64,000 nt of DNA from Desulfopila aestuarii DSM 18488 (GTDB lineage: Bacteria; Desulfobacterota; Desulfobulbia; Desulfobulbales; Desulfocapsaceae), in assembly GCF_900143695.1 (NCBI RefSeq), contig NZ_FRFE01000006.1:176524-240523 (forward strand), given 5' to 3'. A program made the position numbers and the translations under genes. Within the stretch, counting starts at the first letter, position 1, and each line of letters begins with the position of its first letter. Below, piece by piece: positions 54,463 through 63,908 of the stretch. The notes below the pieces were generated by a model, which was not told the DNA's origin, searched no databases, and worked only from the letters and a program-made list of their open reading frames with translations.

Positions 54463-55269
54463 TCAAAGGGCGTTGAGTGAAGATCTGACCATGTGGGAAA
54501 AACAAGCATTACCCATAGTGAAGAGCTTGACCGGAAGATCATTTTTTACCCGCAGTCGTGTTGTAATCTCCTTCTCTTCCATTCCCTTTTTATGTAGCTC
54601 GATGACCTGCTGGTTAAAGCTTATTAAATAATCGAGTTTTCGTTTAATGCGGGTCCTACCGTCTTTCAGACAGGGGCGATGCGAACAGAAAAGTATGTCA
54701 AAATCCAATTCTGCAATTCTTGTTAAAGAGTCTATCTGCTGATCAATTCTTTCATCAATCCTGAAAAATTGTATTTTTTCGCCGACGTAGAGGTCTCCGG
54801 AAAAGAGCCAACCCTCTTTCTCAGCATAGTAAACAGTATGATCTTTACTATGCCCCGGGGTATGCACGGCCTTGAGTGTGATATTCTCAGCTGCAATTAT
54901 TTCGGGACAGATTTCCCCTTGAAACATGGGAGCCTTGCCAAACAGGATGTGCTGGTAAGGAAGGATTTTGAATCCTTTTGATAACTTTGATACCCCATAC
55001 GGATGCAGGTATACCGGTGCACTGCATCGATTTTTCAAGAAACCGGCATTGCCGCTATGGTCTTCATGATGGTGTGTCAGCAGGATTGAAGTGACATTGT
55101 TAACGCTGATCATCGAACTGACTTTTTTGCGGAGATGGTGGGGACCGGTGTCTATCAATATGGAATCTATATGATAAAGATAAACTGACTTTATTGGCTT
55201 TCCCATAGGTGCAATACCTACCTCAAAGCCTTTTACAGATCCATAGGTGTGCTGTTTTGCAAATATCAT
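54463..55269 (-). CDS. Metallo-beta-lactamase fold hydrolase
   Basis: 268 residues from the ATG at 55269 (a TTG three codons upstream is possible). Metal motif THHHEDHSGN (HxHxDH), then His in HTPGHSKDH and Asp in LFSGDLYVGE. This is a glyoxalase-II-like layout; a C-terminal helical region (about 205-268) resembles that of some hydrolases but is not decisive. Cytosolic; substrate not deducible. Confidence 0.82.
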   Translation of the reverse strand: MIFAKQHTYGSVKGFEVGIAPMGKPIKSVYLYHIDSILIDTGPHHLRKKVSSMISVNNVTSILLTHHHEDHSGNAGFLKNRCSAPVYLHPYGVSKLSKGFKILPYQHILFGKAPMFQGEICPEIIAAENITLKAVHTPGHSKDHTVYYAEKEGWLFSGDLYVGEKIQFFRIDERIDQQIDSLTRIAELDFDILFCSHRPCLKDGRTRIKRKLDYLISFNQQVIELHKKGMEEKEITTRLRVKNDLPVKLFTMGNACFSHMVRSSLNAL

Positions 55270-55685
55270 CGGCGGCAATCTTTTATTTACAAATGTGGCA
55301 GTGGAAACCAGAGTCTCCCTTCATGCTCCTCTCAGCGAAAAGATAGAGGCGTGAATGATATGTCAGACTATGTTTAACACCTACCCACTCAGTTCATCTT
55401 TTGCAATATCTTATAATTGCCAGATCTCAATCAGATCTCTCTGGAAAGCATCAAAAATAGTCTCAACCCGTACGACTTGCCAATGCATTCTTATTGCCAA
55501 TGGAAACCTCGACACAGCACTTCTCGATACTGTTATGGTATCGCACAGGATTCCTAACAACATAACACCAAGGTAGCCGTGCCGAAAACCTAGCCTCTTG
55601 ATACGTTTGATAGGCCATGCTAAAAAAACAATCGAGTTGAGAAAGGGTGCATAAGAAAAGTGACTTTTTTTGCTTAACCACCAAA
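55270..55685. other. Gene-poor region between the MBL and channel genes
   Basis: 416 bases, AT-rich. A small palindrome CGATAC/GTATCG sits at 55525-55543. Short open frames on both strands lack ribosome-binding sites and were not accepted. The downstream end of the efflux transcript should lie here, but no clear terminator was seen. Confidence 0.5.
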
Positions 55686-56147
55686 CTATTCACCGGACTT
55701 TCTTTTCGTTTTTTGATCAAAGCTAGTATCGCCAAAATAGACATGGCGGATGTTTGCCATGACGATAGCCGTTGTCCAACCAAACATGATTATGCCGTTG
55801 GCAGCTTCAAAAGATGCCAGCAAACGCCAATACTCCGCCGAAACGACGATATCACCGTACCCAAGTGTCGTATAGGTGACCATGGAAAAATATGCCGCTT
55901 GCTCAAAAGTCTTAATAACACCAAAAAGAACATAAGGCGCCGCCCAGATCAGCGACTCAATAAGTGATACAAAAAACATGAACACCACAATACTGCTGAC
56001 CCGAAACACATTGGTCTCATGCCATTTGAGTAGCCTTCCGTGATGTCGTGGTGGTTGCGCCAAACGTATGGAGGCTGTCATTGCAGCCGCATGGATGGCT
56101 GTAGTAATGAAAATCATGAAAGTGGCGACGACAATTGTGAGCAGCAT
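55686..56147 (-). CDS. Small potassium-channel-like protein
   Basis: 153 residues: membrane helices at about 1-22, 48-72 and 110-132, with a pore loop between the last two carrying the selectivity filter TTLGYGD (about 92-98). This is the two-helix Ion_trans_2 module plus one extra N-terminal helix; no RCK domain. Ends in a basic tail. It follows the outer-membrane factor gene by 26 bases on the same strand, so it looks like the last gene of the efflux operon. Potassium selectivity is by motif only. Confidence 0.8.
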   Translation of the reverse strand: MLLTIVVATFMIFITTAIHAAAMTASIRLAQPPRHHGRLLKWHETNVFRVSSIVVFMFFVSLIESLIWAAPYVLFGVIKTFEQAAYFSMVTYTTLGYGDIVVSAEYWRLLASFEAANGIIMFGWTTAIVMANIRHVYFGDTSFDQKTKRKSGE

Positions 56148-56173
56148 GGCATTTGTCCTTTTTCTTTTTTCTG

Positions 56174-57658
56174 CTATTCAACCAACACGCCCTTCCAGGC
56201 TTCAGTCCTTTCTATCATTGCTTTCTTCATTTCTACAGGTAACAGGTTAACAGGGTCCTGATTCTTGCGTATTTCCCATCCACCGCCAAGTGCCTTATAG
56301 ACGCTGACAAGATTGACAGCGGCTTGGCCCTCACTTGCTACAAGCAGATCCTGCTGCTGGAGATTACTCTGAAGAGTAGTAATAAGAGTATTGAACGGGA
56401 TAGACCCTTCCTGGTACTGGATGGACGAGATTCGAACCGCCCTTTGCGAGGCCGCCGCGGCTTGTTCGTAAATTGCCAATTGCTCATGGGACTTCACATA
56501 TCCGACAATCGCATCCTCGACTTCACCCTGAGCAACCAGTATGTTGTTGAGATAATCGACCAACAACTGCTGGAACACTGCATCCTGCAGCCGCACGTTG
56601 CTTTTGAGTCTGCCGTAGTTGAAAATGTTCCATTCAAACATGCCAAATAAACTCCAGGTCTTGGTATCATTTGTGAAAAGATCACTGCTCTTGACGCTGC
56701 TGGTGCCTATGGCTCCGCCAATGGTAAGGTGTGGATAAAGGTCGGTAATAGCAAAACCGATGTTGGCACTTTGGGCAGCAAGCTGCCGCTCGGCCAGGCG
56801 AACGTCAGGCCTACGCCGGATAAGGTCCTGGGGCATTCCTACCGCAACAGTAACAGAAGTCCTGGGAATCGGCTCTTTGTTCATTATCAGGTCATTGAAT
56901 TTGGCCGGAGTAGTCCCCAGGAGTATGGCCATACCATTTTTGAGCTGCTGTATACTTGCCTCGTAGGAAGGCACAGAGGCGCGAGTATTATGTAACAGAC
57001 TTTCAGCCTGATCAACATCCAGCTCGCTTACTTCGCCAGCCTGCAACTTTGCTTTGGCTATCTGCAGACTCTTCTCCTGCAGCAGGATATTCTCCCTGGC
57101 CACAGCAAGCCTCTGTTGATATGTCCGCATTAAAACATAATTCTGGGCGACCTGAGCAACCAGAGAGATCAGCACGCCATCATAAGCCGCAACACTCCCA
57201 TCAAGACCGGCGGCAGCAGATTCGACCTGATAGCGAAATCGACCCCACAAATCGGCCTCCCATCCTACATTGAAACCAAGGCTGTAATTGTTAAAAGTGA
57301 TTGCGTTGGCTTTCTGGCGCGAGGAAGAACCGGAAAGCTGTTGCTGCTGGGGATACTGATTGCCGATGGCAATAGCGAGCTGCTGCTGGGCCTGCAATAC
57401 CCGAAGCCCCGCGGAAAGAAGACTCAGGTTCTGCCCTAAAGCAAGATCAATGAGATGATCGAGTTGCGGGTCTTTAAATGATGATGCCCACCAACGAGGA
57501 TCAACAATGCTTTTTGCCGTGATGGTAGAGTCCGATTCAGCAAGCCAAATATTTTCGGTCTTGACAACGGGTGTCTTATATACAGGACCGACCTGAAAAC
57601 ATCCTGCCAGCATACATGCTGGCAATATGCAGAAAAATCGCAAGATGAACAGTTTCAT
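56174..57658 (-). CDS. Outer-membrane efflux lipoprotein (NodT/OprM type)
   Basis: 494 residues. Signal with lipobox LAGC (Cys20). Two OEP repeats typical of TolC-like trimers (AVRI-type coiled segments, LRVLQAQQQLAIAIGNQYPQQ, IGFAITDLYPHLTIGGAIG, RRPDVRLAERQLAAQSANIG). Forms the outer-membrane channel of a tripartite pump. Lies 111 bases after the HlyD-like adaptor gene in the same transcript. Confidence 0.92.
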   Translation of the reverse strand: MKLFILRFFCILPACMLAGCFQVGPVYKTPVVKTENIWLAESDSTITAKSIVDPRWWASSFKDPQLDHLIDLALGQNLSLLSAGLRVLQAQQQLAIAIGNQYPQQQQLSGSSSRQKANAITFNNYSLGFNVGWEADLWGRFRYQVESAAAGLDGSVAAYDGVLISLVAQVAQNYVLMRTYQQRLAVARENILLQEKSLQIAKAKLQAGEVSELDVDQAESLLHNTRASVPSYEASIQQLKNGMAILLGTTPAKFNDLIMNKEPIPRTSVTVAVGMPQDLIRRRPDVRLAERQLAAQSANIGFAITDLYPHLTIGGAIGTSSVKSSDLFTNDTKTWSLFGMFEWNIFNYGRLKSNVRLQDAVFQQLLVDYLNNILVAQGEVEDAIVGYVKSHEQLAIYEQAAAASQRAVRISSIQYQEGSIPFNTLITTLQSNLQQQDLLVASEGQAAVNLVSVYKALGGGWEIRKNQDPVNLLPVEMKKAMIERTEAWKGVLVE

Positions 57659-57769
57659 TTCCTCTCCCCTCTGCTATCGGCTATCCCCTTATCCAGGGCA
57701 CTTAAGCCAAAATATACCTTCATGATTATATGCTCCCAGTCCAAGGAAGAGATAGGCTACACGTGTCCA

Positions 57770-58906
57770 TTACTGCAGTAAGGATGGTGCAGGAACGGCA
57801 GGAGCGGAATCTGATGTGCCGGCTGTATTCGTTTTTACCATCACAGAACATGTTGTGCCCACCCGCAACTTCACGTCTTCTGGTATTTCGGTCAGATGTA
57901 TTCGAATAGGAATCCTTTGAGCGAGGCGTATCCAGTCGAACGTCGGGCTGACGTTGGGCAAGAGATCAGTGCCAGTGGTTCCGTCACTTCTGGCAATACC
58001 CCAGCCCAAACTATCAACCTGGCCTTTGAGCGGCTTGTCGGGATAGGTCATTAGGGTAACCACCGCCTGGTCTCCGGGATCAATGTTTGCGATATTGTTT
58101 TCCCTGAAAAAAGCTTGCACTCGGAACGTGCTGATATCGACAAGGGCCAACGCCGGCTGGTTTGCTACTGCCTGGGTGCCAAGACGCAGTGTCAGGTTGG
58201 TTATATAGCCGTCTGCCGGAGCATACACTTCTGTAAATTCAAGATTCAACTCGGCCTGTCGCAAGGCGGCAAGGGCAACTCGAACCTGAGAATTGTCCTC
58301 CCCTATTTTACCCAGTTTTGCTTCGGCCTCCGCGAGACTCGCCTCAGCCTCAGCCAATGACCCTTTAGCCTGACGCAACTGAGCTTCAGCGCTTCGCTTT
58401 TGTTGCAATGAAACATCGTAATTGGCCTGCGCACTCTCAACCGCGCGGCGAGAGGTAGCTTTCTGGGGCAGGAGTTCCTGTTGCCTCTTCAATTCAGCCA
58501 TGTTTCGAATTATCGTTGCATCATAGGCAGCGAGCTGACTTTGAGCCCGCTCAATGTTGTCTTTTGAAACATCAACGGCTGCTTGTGCTGCTTCTACCTG
58601 TTTCTCAAGAGCGACAACACTATCACCTGTTTCATCAAGGACAGCCTTTGCTCGTGCACGCTCTGCTTCGAAAGTGCGTGGATCGATGCGAAACAGGAGA
58701 TCTCCGGCGCGGACAGCCTGGTTATCCCGAATAGGCAACTCCACAATCGGGCCAGTGACTCTTGGGGTAACTTTGATGATATCGGCTGTTATCTGTCCGT
58801 CACGGGTCCACGGGTTAACCACATAGTCCCAATATTTGAGACAAGCCACAGAGAGCGCCGCCAGTACTATGCCTGTTGTAATCAAATGTCTGCGATCAAT
58901 TTTCAA
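57770..58906 (-). CDS. HlyD-family membrane-fusion protein (AaeA/EmrA-like)
   Basis: 378 residues. N-terminal membrane anchor (about 7-27), biotinyl-lipoyl half motif (PRVTGPIVELPIRDNQAVRAGD), a long coiled-coil hairpin (about 80-215, Ala/Glu/Gln-rich), the second lipoyl half (VYAPADGYITNLTLRLGTQA) and beta-barrel domain. Periplasmic adaptor linking the FUSC-type inner-membrane protein with the outer-membrane channel. Three bases after the DUF1656 gene. Confidence 0.92.
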   Translation of the reverse strand: MKIDRRHLITTGIVLAALSVACLKYWDYVVNPWTRDGQITADIIKVTPRVTGPIVELPIRDNQAVRAGDLLFRIDPRTFEAERARAKAVLDETGDSVVALEKQVEAAQAAVDVSKDNIERAQSQLAAYDATIIRNMAELKRQQELLPQKATSRRAVESAQANYDVSLQQKRSAEAQLRQAKGSLAEAEASLAEAEAKLGKIGEDNSQVRVALAALRQAELNLEFTEVYAPADGYITNLTLRLGTQAVANQPALALVDISTFRVQAFFRENNIANIDPGDQAVVTLMTYPDKPLKGQVDSLGWGIARSDGTTGTDLLPNVSPTFDWIRLAQRIPIRIHLTEIPEDVKLRVGTTCSVMVKTNTAGTSDSAPAVPAPSLLQ

Positions 58907-58909
58907 GGG

Positions 58910-59122
58910 TTAGCCTCCTACGACCACTGTGGCAATTATAACGGTATATAGGACCAATATGGAAACAAATACCAGAGAAGGATTAACAAAATAACGAGAT
59001 AAACGATATCGATTCAACAGTCGTGTAGTGATTAGCGTAGCCACCAGGCCAAATGCTGCGGAGACCAGCATTGGGGGAAGGTACACTTCTGCAATCGCGA
59101 ACTCACTTGGAACAAAATTCAT
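58910..59122 (-). CDS. DUF1656 small membrane protein (AaeX-like)
   Basis: 70 residues, two membrane helices (about 15-33 and 47-69). It has the AaeX/DUF1656 opening (EFAIAEVYLPPMLVSAAFG). Such proteins accompany AaeA-AaeB-type aromatic-acid pumps. Sits between the FUSC and HlyD genes, the usual order. Confidence 0.9.
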   Translation of the reverse strand: MNFVPSEFAIAEVYLPPMLVSAAFGLVATLITTRLLNRYRLSRYFVNPSLVFVSILVLYTVIIATVVVGG

Positions 59123-59287
59123 GGGTTATTCCTCTAATTTCTCGTAGAACTGTTGGCTGTTCATAAACATTTTGTATACCTGGCGTATAATATCTGGACA
59201 AACAGAAATGTCTGCTTGAGTTGTGCACAACATCAACATCCTTTCCCTCCTGTTGATTCATTTATGCTCAGCGACCTGCTTGATCTC

Positions 59288-61429
59288 TCAGAAACGTACT
59301 TCACTCAAGCACCCCCAATCGATTGGAGCAATACGTCGCGTCAGTTCAACTAAAGCGCGGGAAACTCCACGGTACGCACCAAGTAACTGGTAAATATGCT
59401 TTCGCTCCTCAGGGGAAATAGCAGAATCATCTATTTGATCGACCGCATTTTCTGCGTGCTGCTCAATTCTTTTTAATGAAGATTCGAAACGTTCCACATC
59501 CTGTTCGTTCAATCGAAAAGGCATCTCGGAAAGGTGGGAGAAAACATGGTGAACCTTTTCATGCCAGCTCTGAATATCCGCGAACACCTTATATTGAGCT
59601 TCTGAAAATTCTGCTGGTTGTATTTTCTCCAGGGTTCGGATCAAATCGCTTAGCTTAAGCATCTCGTTTATCATCGACTCGAGTTGGGGTTTTGTGGTAT
59701 CGCCGAGAACTGATTTCGGCAGGAAATCTTTCCATACTCGCAATCGCTGAGGCAAGACAGTGATCTCGTGCGAATGGAATGCACGTAACCACTTCAGCCA
59801 GGGGGATCCGAGGCGGATGTTAGTTGACAGTAAATATTCAGCACTGCAAAGGAAACGTTTCAGGAGCACAGGAAAACGATCCTCAGCACGAAAAGAGATG
59901 GGGAATCGCCAGGCTGCCATAAGTATCAGGACAAAGACTGGCAATGCGAACATCCAGTTTGCGAAATAGAGGAAACTATAGTGCTGTTGGTTTTCTGCAC
60001 CAATGATGATGATCAGCGCCAGGATCCCAATGCTCTTGGCAACTACGGCTTTGGGTTGATGAAAAACATACCCGATAAGGAAAGTCGTGACAAAAAGCAT
60101 GGTACCAAGTTCGCCAAATCCTGAAAGATGCGGCATGACGAACATATAGACTGCCCCGGCGAACAGCGCTCCAAGCACCATGGGCCAGAACAGCACACGT
60201 GCGGGCACGAAGGGAGCCGCGCCCAGGACCATCGCAAAAGCATTGGCCATCACCAGGGTTCCCACCGGGTTGGGAAAAGATGGTATATAGATCACCAGCA
60301 AGATGAGCATCCACAGAACAGTGGTCTGACGGACCGCTGCGGCAAATCTATCAGGATCGAGTATAACAGCTGACTTCCCATCCTGTTGATGCGCAGCGGG
60401 CTGTGCCTGAGACCCGGTATGTATTTCGTACAATGTGCTGACAATTGCGGCAGATTGTTTATCGATCTCCAACAGCTGGTCCCTGAATAGCATCAGGGCA
60501 GCGCGCTGCAGATGGGTCAACTTTGCCACCTCATCCATGTCGATACCAAGATCAATGCTCGCTGGACGATGTCCTTCCGACGTTCCAGCAAGTAAGGCAC
60601 TCATGCCGGCATAGCGGTCTTTCAATTCGACACGAATACTGGCAAGATCGATAAACAGACTCTGCAGGTTTGCCCCTTGCAGGTCTCTCAGTGTTTGCTG
60701 CCCGCGGTCGAGGGCTTCGGTCAAGGTAGCCATCTGCCCGATGATGCGCCGCCAAGCGTAGCGCGCCTCCATGATTTGATCGTTGTCATAGATCACTCCT
60801 TCAAGCTGTGATCCGAGCTTAGTTTGGATTGCAGCGAGTTGCACTCTCAGGGGTTGCTCCTGTGCAGCTGTTGCCCGTGTGAATGATGCCACAAGAAAGT
60901 CATGCTGCGCATTTAACACTGAACGCACGTTGTTTTCGAAATCTTCACCGCCACGCCTTGGCCACAACAGGACTGCAACCAGACTATACACAACCATGCC
61001 CAGTCCCGTTTCCAGGACGCGAAGCTCGATCATCTCAAACGAATTCAATGCCAATCCTTCTCCAAGCATGGCAAGCAGCGGCAGATTAAATCCGGTATTG
61101 AACCATATGTCAGCATAGCGGGAACCGCCGCTGTGACGATAGGTGCAGAGCGCGAGAAACATCGTCATGACGCCTAAAAAAGCCCAGCGATCCTGACCAA
61201 ACATCGCAATCATAACGATGGTGACAATACCCGAGAAAAAGGTGCCGACCACCCGTAACACACCTTTACGAACAGAATCTCCTGCAGTGGCCATACTGCA
61301 GAATGCGACAGACATACCAGCCCAAAAGGGTTTATCCCAATTCATACCCATGGCAATGCCATAGGTAATCACCATCGCCAGGGCAACCTTGAAGGCATGT
61401 TGAAATCGTAGGGACATTCGAGTCACCAA
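59288..61429 (-). CDS. FUSC-family efflux protein (AaeB-like)
   Basis: 713 residues. Two blocks of membrane helices (about 10-160 and 365-500) separated and followed by cytoplasmic helical regions, the FUSC/AaeB layout (KVALAMVITYGIAMGMNWDKPFWAGMS near the start). In E. coli AaeB exports p-hydroxybenzoate and related aromatic acids. First gene of the FUSC-DUF1656-HlyD-OMF-channel transcript. The exported compound is unknown; a regulator such as AaeR is not adjacent. Confidence 0.92.
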   Translation of the reverse strand: MVTRMSLRFQHAFKVALAMVITYGIAMGMNWDKPFWAGMSVAFCSMATAGDSVRKGVLRVVGTFFSGIVTIVMIAMFGQDRWAFLGVMTMFLALCTYRHSGGSRYADIWFNTGFNLPLLAMLGEGLALNSFEMIELRVLETGLGMVVYSLVAVLLWPRRGGEDFENNVRSVLNAQHDFLVASFTRATAAQEQPLRVQLAAIQTKLGSQLEGVIYDNDQIMEARYAWRRIIGQMATLTEALDRGQQTLRDLQGANLQSLFIDLASIRVELKDRYAGMSALLAGTSEGHRPASIDLGIDMDEVAKLTHLQRAALMLFRDQLLEIDKQSAAIVSTLYEIHTGSQAQPAAHQQDGKSAVILDPDRFAAAVRQTTVLWMLILLVIYIPSFPNPVGTLVMANAFAMVLGAAPFVPARVLFWPMVLGALFAGAVYMFVMPHLSGFGELGTMLFVTTFLIGYVFHQPKAVVAKSIGILALIIIIGAENQQHYSFLYFANWMFALPVFVLILMAAWRFPISFRAEDRFPVLLKRFLCSAEYLLSTNIRLGSPWLKWLRAFHSHEITVLPQRLRVWKDFLPKSVLGDTTKPQLESMINEMLKLSDLIRTLEKIQPAEFSEAQYKVFADIQSWHEKVHHVFSHLSEMPFRLNEQDVERFESSLKRIEQHAENAVDQIDDSAISPEERKHIYQLLGAYRGVSRALVELTRRIAPIDWGCLSEVRF

Positions 61430-61877
61430 TTACATGATAAAACACAGATTAGGAGAAGTTTTCAGCACTGTTACAACGGTGAAGCGATCAGAAATGTTCT
61501 TAAAACGATGCCTGTTTCATATTCAGCAGTTTATTTTCCCGACCCAGACGGAAACCTGATCGAAGTATCGAATTATGAAAAAACATAGCTTTTCCCTCAC
61601 AACGACAGCTAGATCAGCATAGTGCATGAGCAAGCCCCCTCTCTCGCCCTTATCTATCCAAGGAGCATCATAAAAATCCTAACCAAGCCAATTCTTCCAG
61701 CACTTGAGGTTGGCAACATGCATCTTCAATGAGTGATTGATCGATTCTATCCTTGAATCGCACCTCTTGTCTAACAGGCATTCTCTTTGTATAACATTAC
61801 GAGGTCGGAGTTTCACTGTTTCTGAATAATCAGTTGCTAAACCTCGCGTGCCCCCATGGAGCAGAGCGAGAGTTAAC
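61430..61877. other. Spacer with gene debris before the orphan kinase
   Basis: 448 bases between the divergent FUSC gene and the kinase. It holds the VOC tail at 61508-61588; beyond that nothing recognisable. The promoter of the efflux operon should be here, but no clear boxes were found. Confidence 0.5.
61508..61588 (+). pseudogene. C-terminal remnant of a VOC (glyoxalase-like) protein
   Basis: 26 codons ending at TAG 61586 read MPVSYSAVYFPDPDGNLIEV then SNYEKT. The motif YFPDPDGNLIEV is the characteristic end of vicinal-oxygen-chelate domains, including the metal-binding Glu. No upstream part of the domain is found in any frame, so it is a deletion remnant; the true 5' limit cannot be set. 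Confidence 0.7.
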
Positions 61878-63203
61878 ATGTCACTCAACACCGACAGCGA
61901 CCCTTTACGGCATCGTATAATGTATCTCCATTTAAAACTGGCCTCTATGAAAATAAACTCTCGCCTCTTAATAAATAAGCTGATAGGAGATCCTAAAGAC
62001 AAAGAACTCGAAGAAAGAATATTCAATTCTTTAATGATTCTTACGTTTCTATTCGGTTTTATTTCCTCATTTTATAATATTCTGCTTGAGAACCAACCGT
62101 CACTGACTACCTGCTCAATATTAGGTGGTTTTGTTGGTGCCACTTCTTACTACTACTCATATCAGACCGGAAACTACCGAGCAATAGTCTCTAAAATTGT
62201 TGTTTTCCTATTCGCGATCATGATTGTCAGTTGGTTGACGAATGCAGGAACCGGAGGAGCTGGAGCATTTTTCTTTTTCCTTCTAGTAACCATTGGGGTG
62301 ATGCTTATGAATAAGCATTTTATCCCTTTCATGGTTGCAATCGTTGCCACCCTCGTTGGACTCATGGCAATTGAGCACTATTTCCCTTCTCTCCTCGTTG
62401 GTTATTCAAATGAAAAGCAACATTTTTGGGATGTGTGCATTTCATTACTTATATGTATAGTTTTCAATGGAATGATGATTCATTTCGTTTTCAGTCAGTA
62501 TCTACAGGAGAAAAAACGAAACGAAGATCTTTTAGTTCAAGCGATAAAAGATAGGGATGAGCTAGAGCTAACTAACGATTGTAATAGCATTTTGCTAAAA
62601 GAAGTTTATCACCGAACAAAAAACAACATGCTGGTAATCATCTCCATGCTGAACCTTCGTGCCATGACCGTCGAAGATTCAAATTTTCGCCAATTAGCAG
62701 TGGATACCGAAAATAAAATTCGCGCTATGGCGTTAGTACACGAACAGCTTTATCAGTCTTCAAACTTACGCAATTTGGACTTTGGAAAATATTTGCGAAA
62801 CATGACAAAGACATTGGTAAGCAGTGTAACAAGTAATGACCGAATTGAAGTGGAGATAGATTGCAATTACCGAACTCTATCTATTGATGTTGCAATACCA
62901 TTAGGATTGGTTATTAATGAAATCATAACAAATGCACTAAAGCATGCCTTCCCCAATAACATGAAAGGAAAAATCAAGATCGCCATGCGAGAATTTGATT
63001 GTAAATTTATAGAGTTGTTAATTGGCGACAATGGGATAGGTATCCCAGATAATTTCAATCCTGTCTTATCAAAATCACTAGGTATGCAAATCAACAGCAG
63101 CCTTATAAAACAGCAGCTGAAAGGGACAATAGATATCTCCAAAGAAAATGGTACGAGATACACGATACGATTTCCTAAGGATGAACATAACCTCCAAGAT
63201 TAG
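61878..63203 (+). CDS. Orphan membrane histidine kinase (HisKA_2/HWE-like)
   Basis: 441 residues from the ATG at 61878; GTG at 61848 and later ATGs are alternatives, and none has a clear ribosome-binding site. Six or so membrane helices (about 48-70, 78-98, 103-122, 130-145, 150-167, 188-208), then HisKA_2 with phospho-acceptor H245 (EVYHRTKNNM) and HATPase_c (INEIITNALKHAFP, GDNGIGIPDNF). No periplasmic sensor and no response regulator nearby. Clearly lower GC than the rest of the window and next to IS and pseudogene debris, which suggests recent acquisition. Confidence 0.85.
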   Translation: MSLNTDSDPLRHRIMYLHLKLASMKINSRLLINKLIGDPKDKELEERIFNSLMILTFLFGFISSFYNILLENQPSLTTCSILGGFVGATSYYYSYQTGNYRAIVSKIVVFLFAIMIVSWLTNAGTGGAGAFFFFLLVTIGVMLMNKHFIPFMVAIVATLVGLMAIEHYFPSLLVGYSNEKQHFWDVCISLLICIVFNGMMIHFVFSQYLQEKKRNEDLLVQAIKDRDELELTNDCNSILLKEVYHRTKNNMLVIISMLNLRAMTVEDSNFRQLAVDTENKIRAMALVHEQLYQSSNLRNLDFGKYLRNMTKTLVSSVTSNDRIEVEIDCNYRTLSIDVAIPLGLVINEIITNALKHAFPNNMKGKIKIAMREFDCKFIELLIGDNGIGIPDNFNPVLSKSLGMQINSSLIKQQLKGTIDISKENGTRYTIRFPKDEHNLQD

Positions 63204-63440
63204 AGCTTATTATAGAAGGATTTCAAAACCAAGTACCAATTCCGTTTCGTGGCCTGCCTATTATTATTCTGCAGAGAAAAAAATAATTCAAAACCTCTTC
63301 CTGAGAAATGCTGGCGAGATCACACTGGCTAAATCTTGGAGTGAAAAGATTAAGGATTAACACTTACACGACTTGATGGCATTTTTTTCGAGTTGGCTCT
63401 GTGGTACTGCAAATGGAAATCGACCGCTTAGGAAACGTTC

Positions 63441-63746
63441 ATGGTGCACCTCCTGTGGTTGAGGTTATATGAACTGTATTTTCTAACACTTGGAGTATAC
63501 ACCATGATGCGGATGAGTTCTTTACGAGGGATGCTTGACCAATGGTTGGATAAAATGAGGATTCATCCGAAAGTGGTTGGTGAGTTTGATGACAATGCTC
63601 TGCTCTTAGTGTTTGGACAAGCTGGCGAAGGTGTATTTATGGTGCTGACAGTCTTCGAAACAGAAGTTAAACAGCAGTATCAAGTTCAAATTATCGGTCG
63701 TACAGACAAAATACGATAGAGATTTCATGCAATTTGGGTGTGTTCA
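63441..63746 (+). pseudogene. Remnant of an NhaR-like LysR regulator
   Basis: The open frame to TAG 63717 contains MLDQWLDKMRIHPKVVGEFDDNAL, LLVFGQAGEGVF and IIGRTDKIR, which match the C-terminal ligand domain of NhaR-type LysR regulators. The N-terminal DNA-binding half is missing. After the TAG the same frame continues RFHAIWV, matching the family's RFYAISV, so the stop replaced a coding triplet. No nhaA is nearby. It is a truncated, nonsense-mutated remnant. Confidence 0.75.
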
Positions 63747-63802
63747 GAATTCTGTGTCATCTTCCGTTGTGGCCCGCCATCACCCCTTCAGCAAGCGGAG
63801 GT

Positions 63803-63859
63803 AAAAGTCAGCGCTGAGAATGGGCACCTTAAACATGCTCGTCGGAAGTGCTGACTTTT
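63803..63859. repeat. Inverted repeat AAAAGTCAGC / GCTGACTTTT
   Basis: Perfect 10-base arms at 63803-63812 and 63850-63859 around a 37-base loop, between the nhaR remnant and the transposase end. Could be a hairpin at the end of the IS transcript or part of the IS end; not decided. Confidence 0.45.
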
Positions 63860-63908
63860 GTTGGAGCGGATTTTGATATCCATAGCTTTAGCCTTATTTG
63901 CCTCTATT

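Noticed and set aside
55463..55783. 106-codon minus-strand frame overlapping the channel gene 3' end
   Set aside because: Overlaps the well-supported channel gene in another frame and lacks motifs.
61679..62026. 115-codon minus-strand frame near the kinase start
   Set aside because: It runs antisense through the kinase 5' end. The tail (RIESINHSLKMHV) faintly resembled a transposase, but not enough to call.
63148..63360. Open frame of 70 codons overlapping the end of the orphan kinase
   Set aside because: It overlaps the kinase by 55 bases in another frame, has no ribosome-binding site and no recognisable motif.
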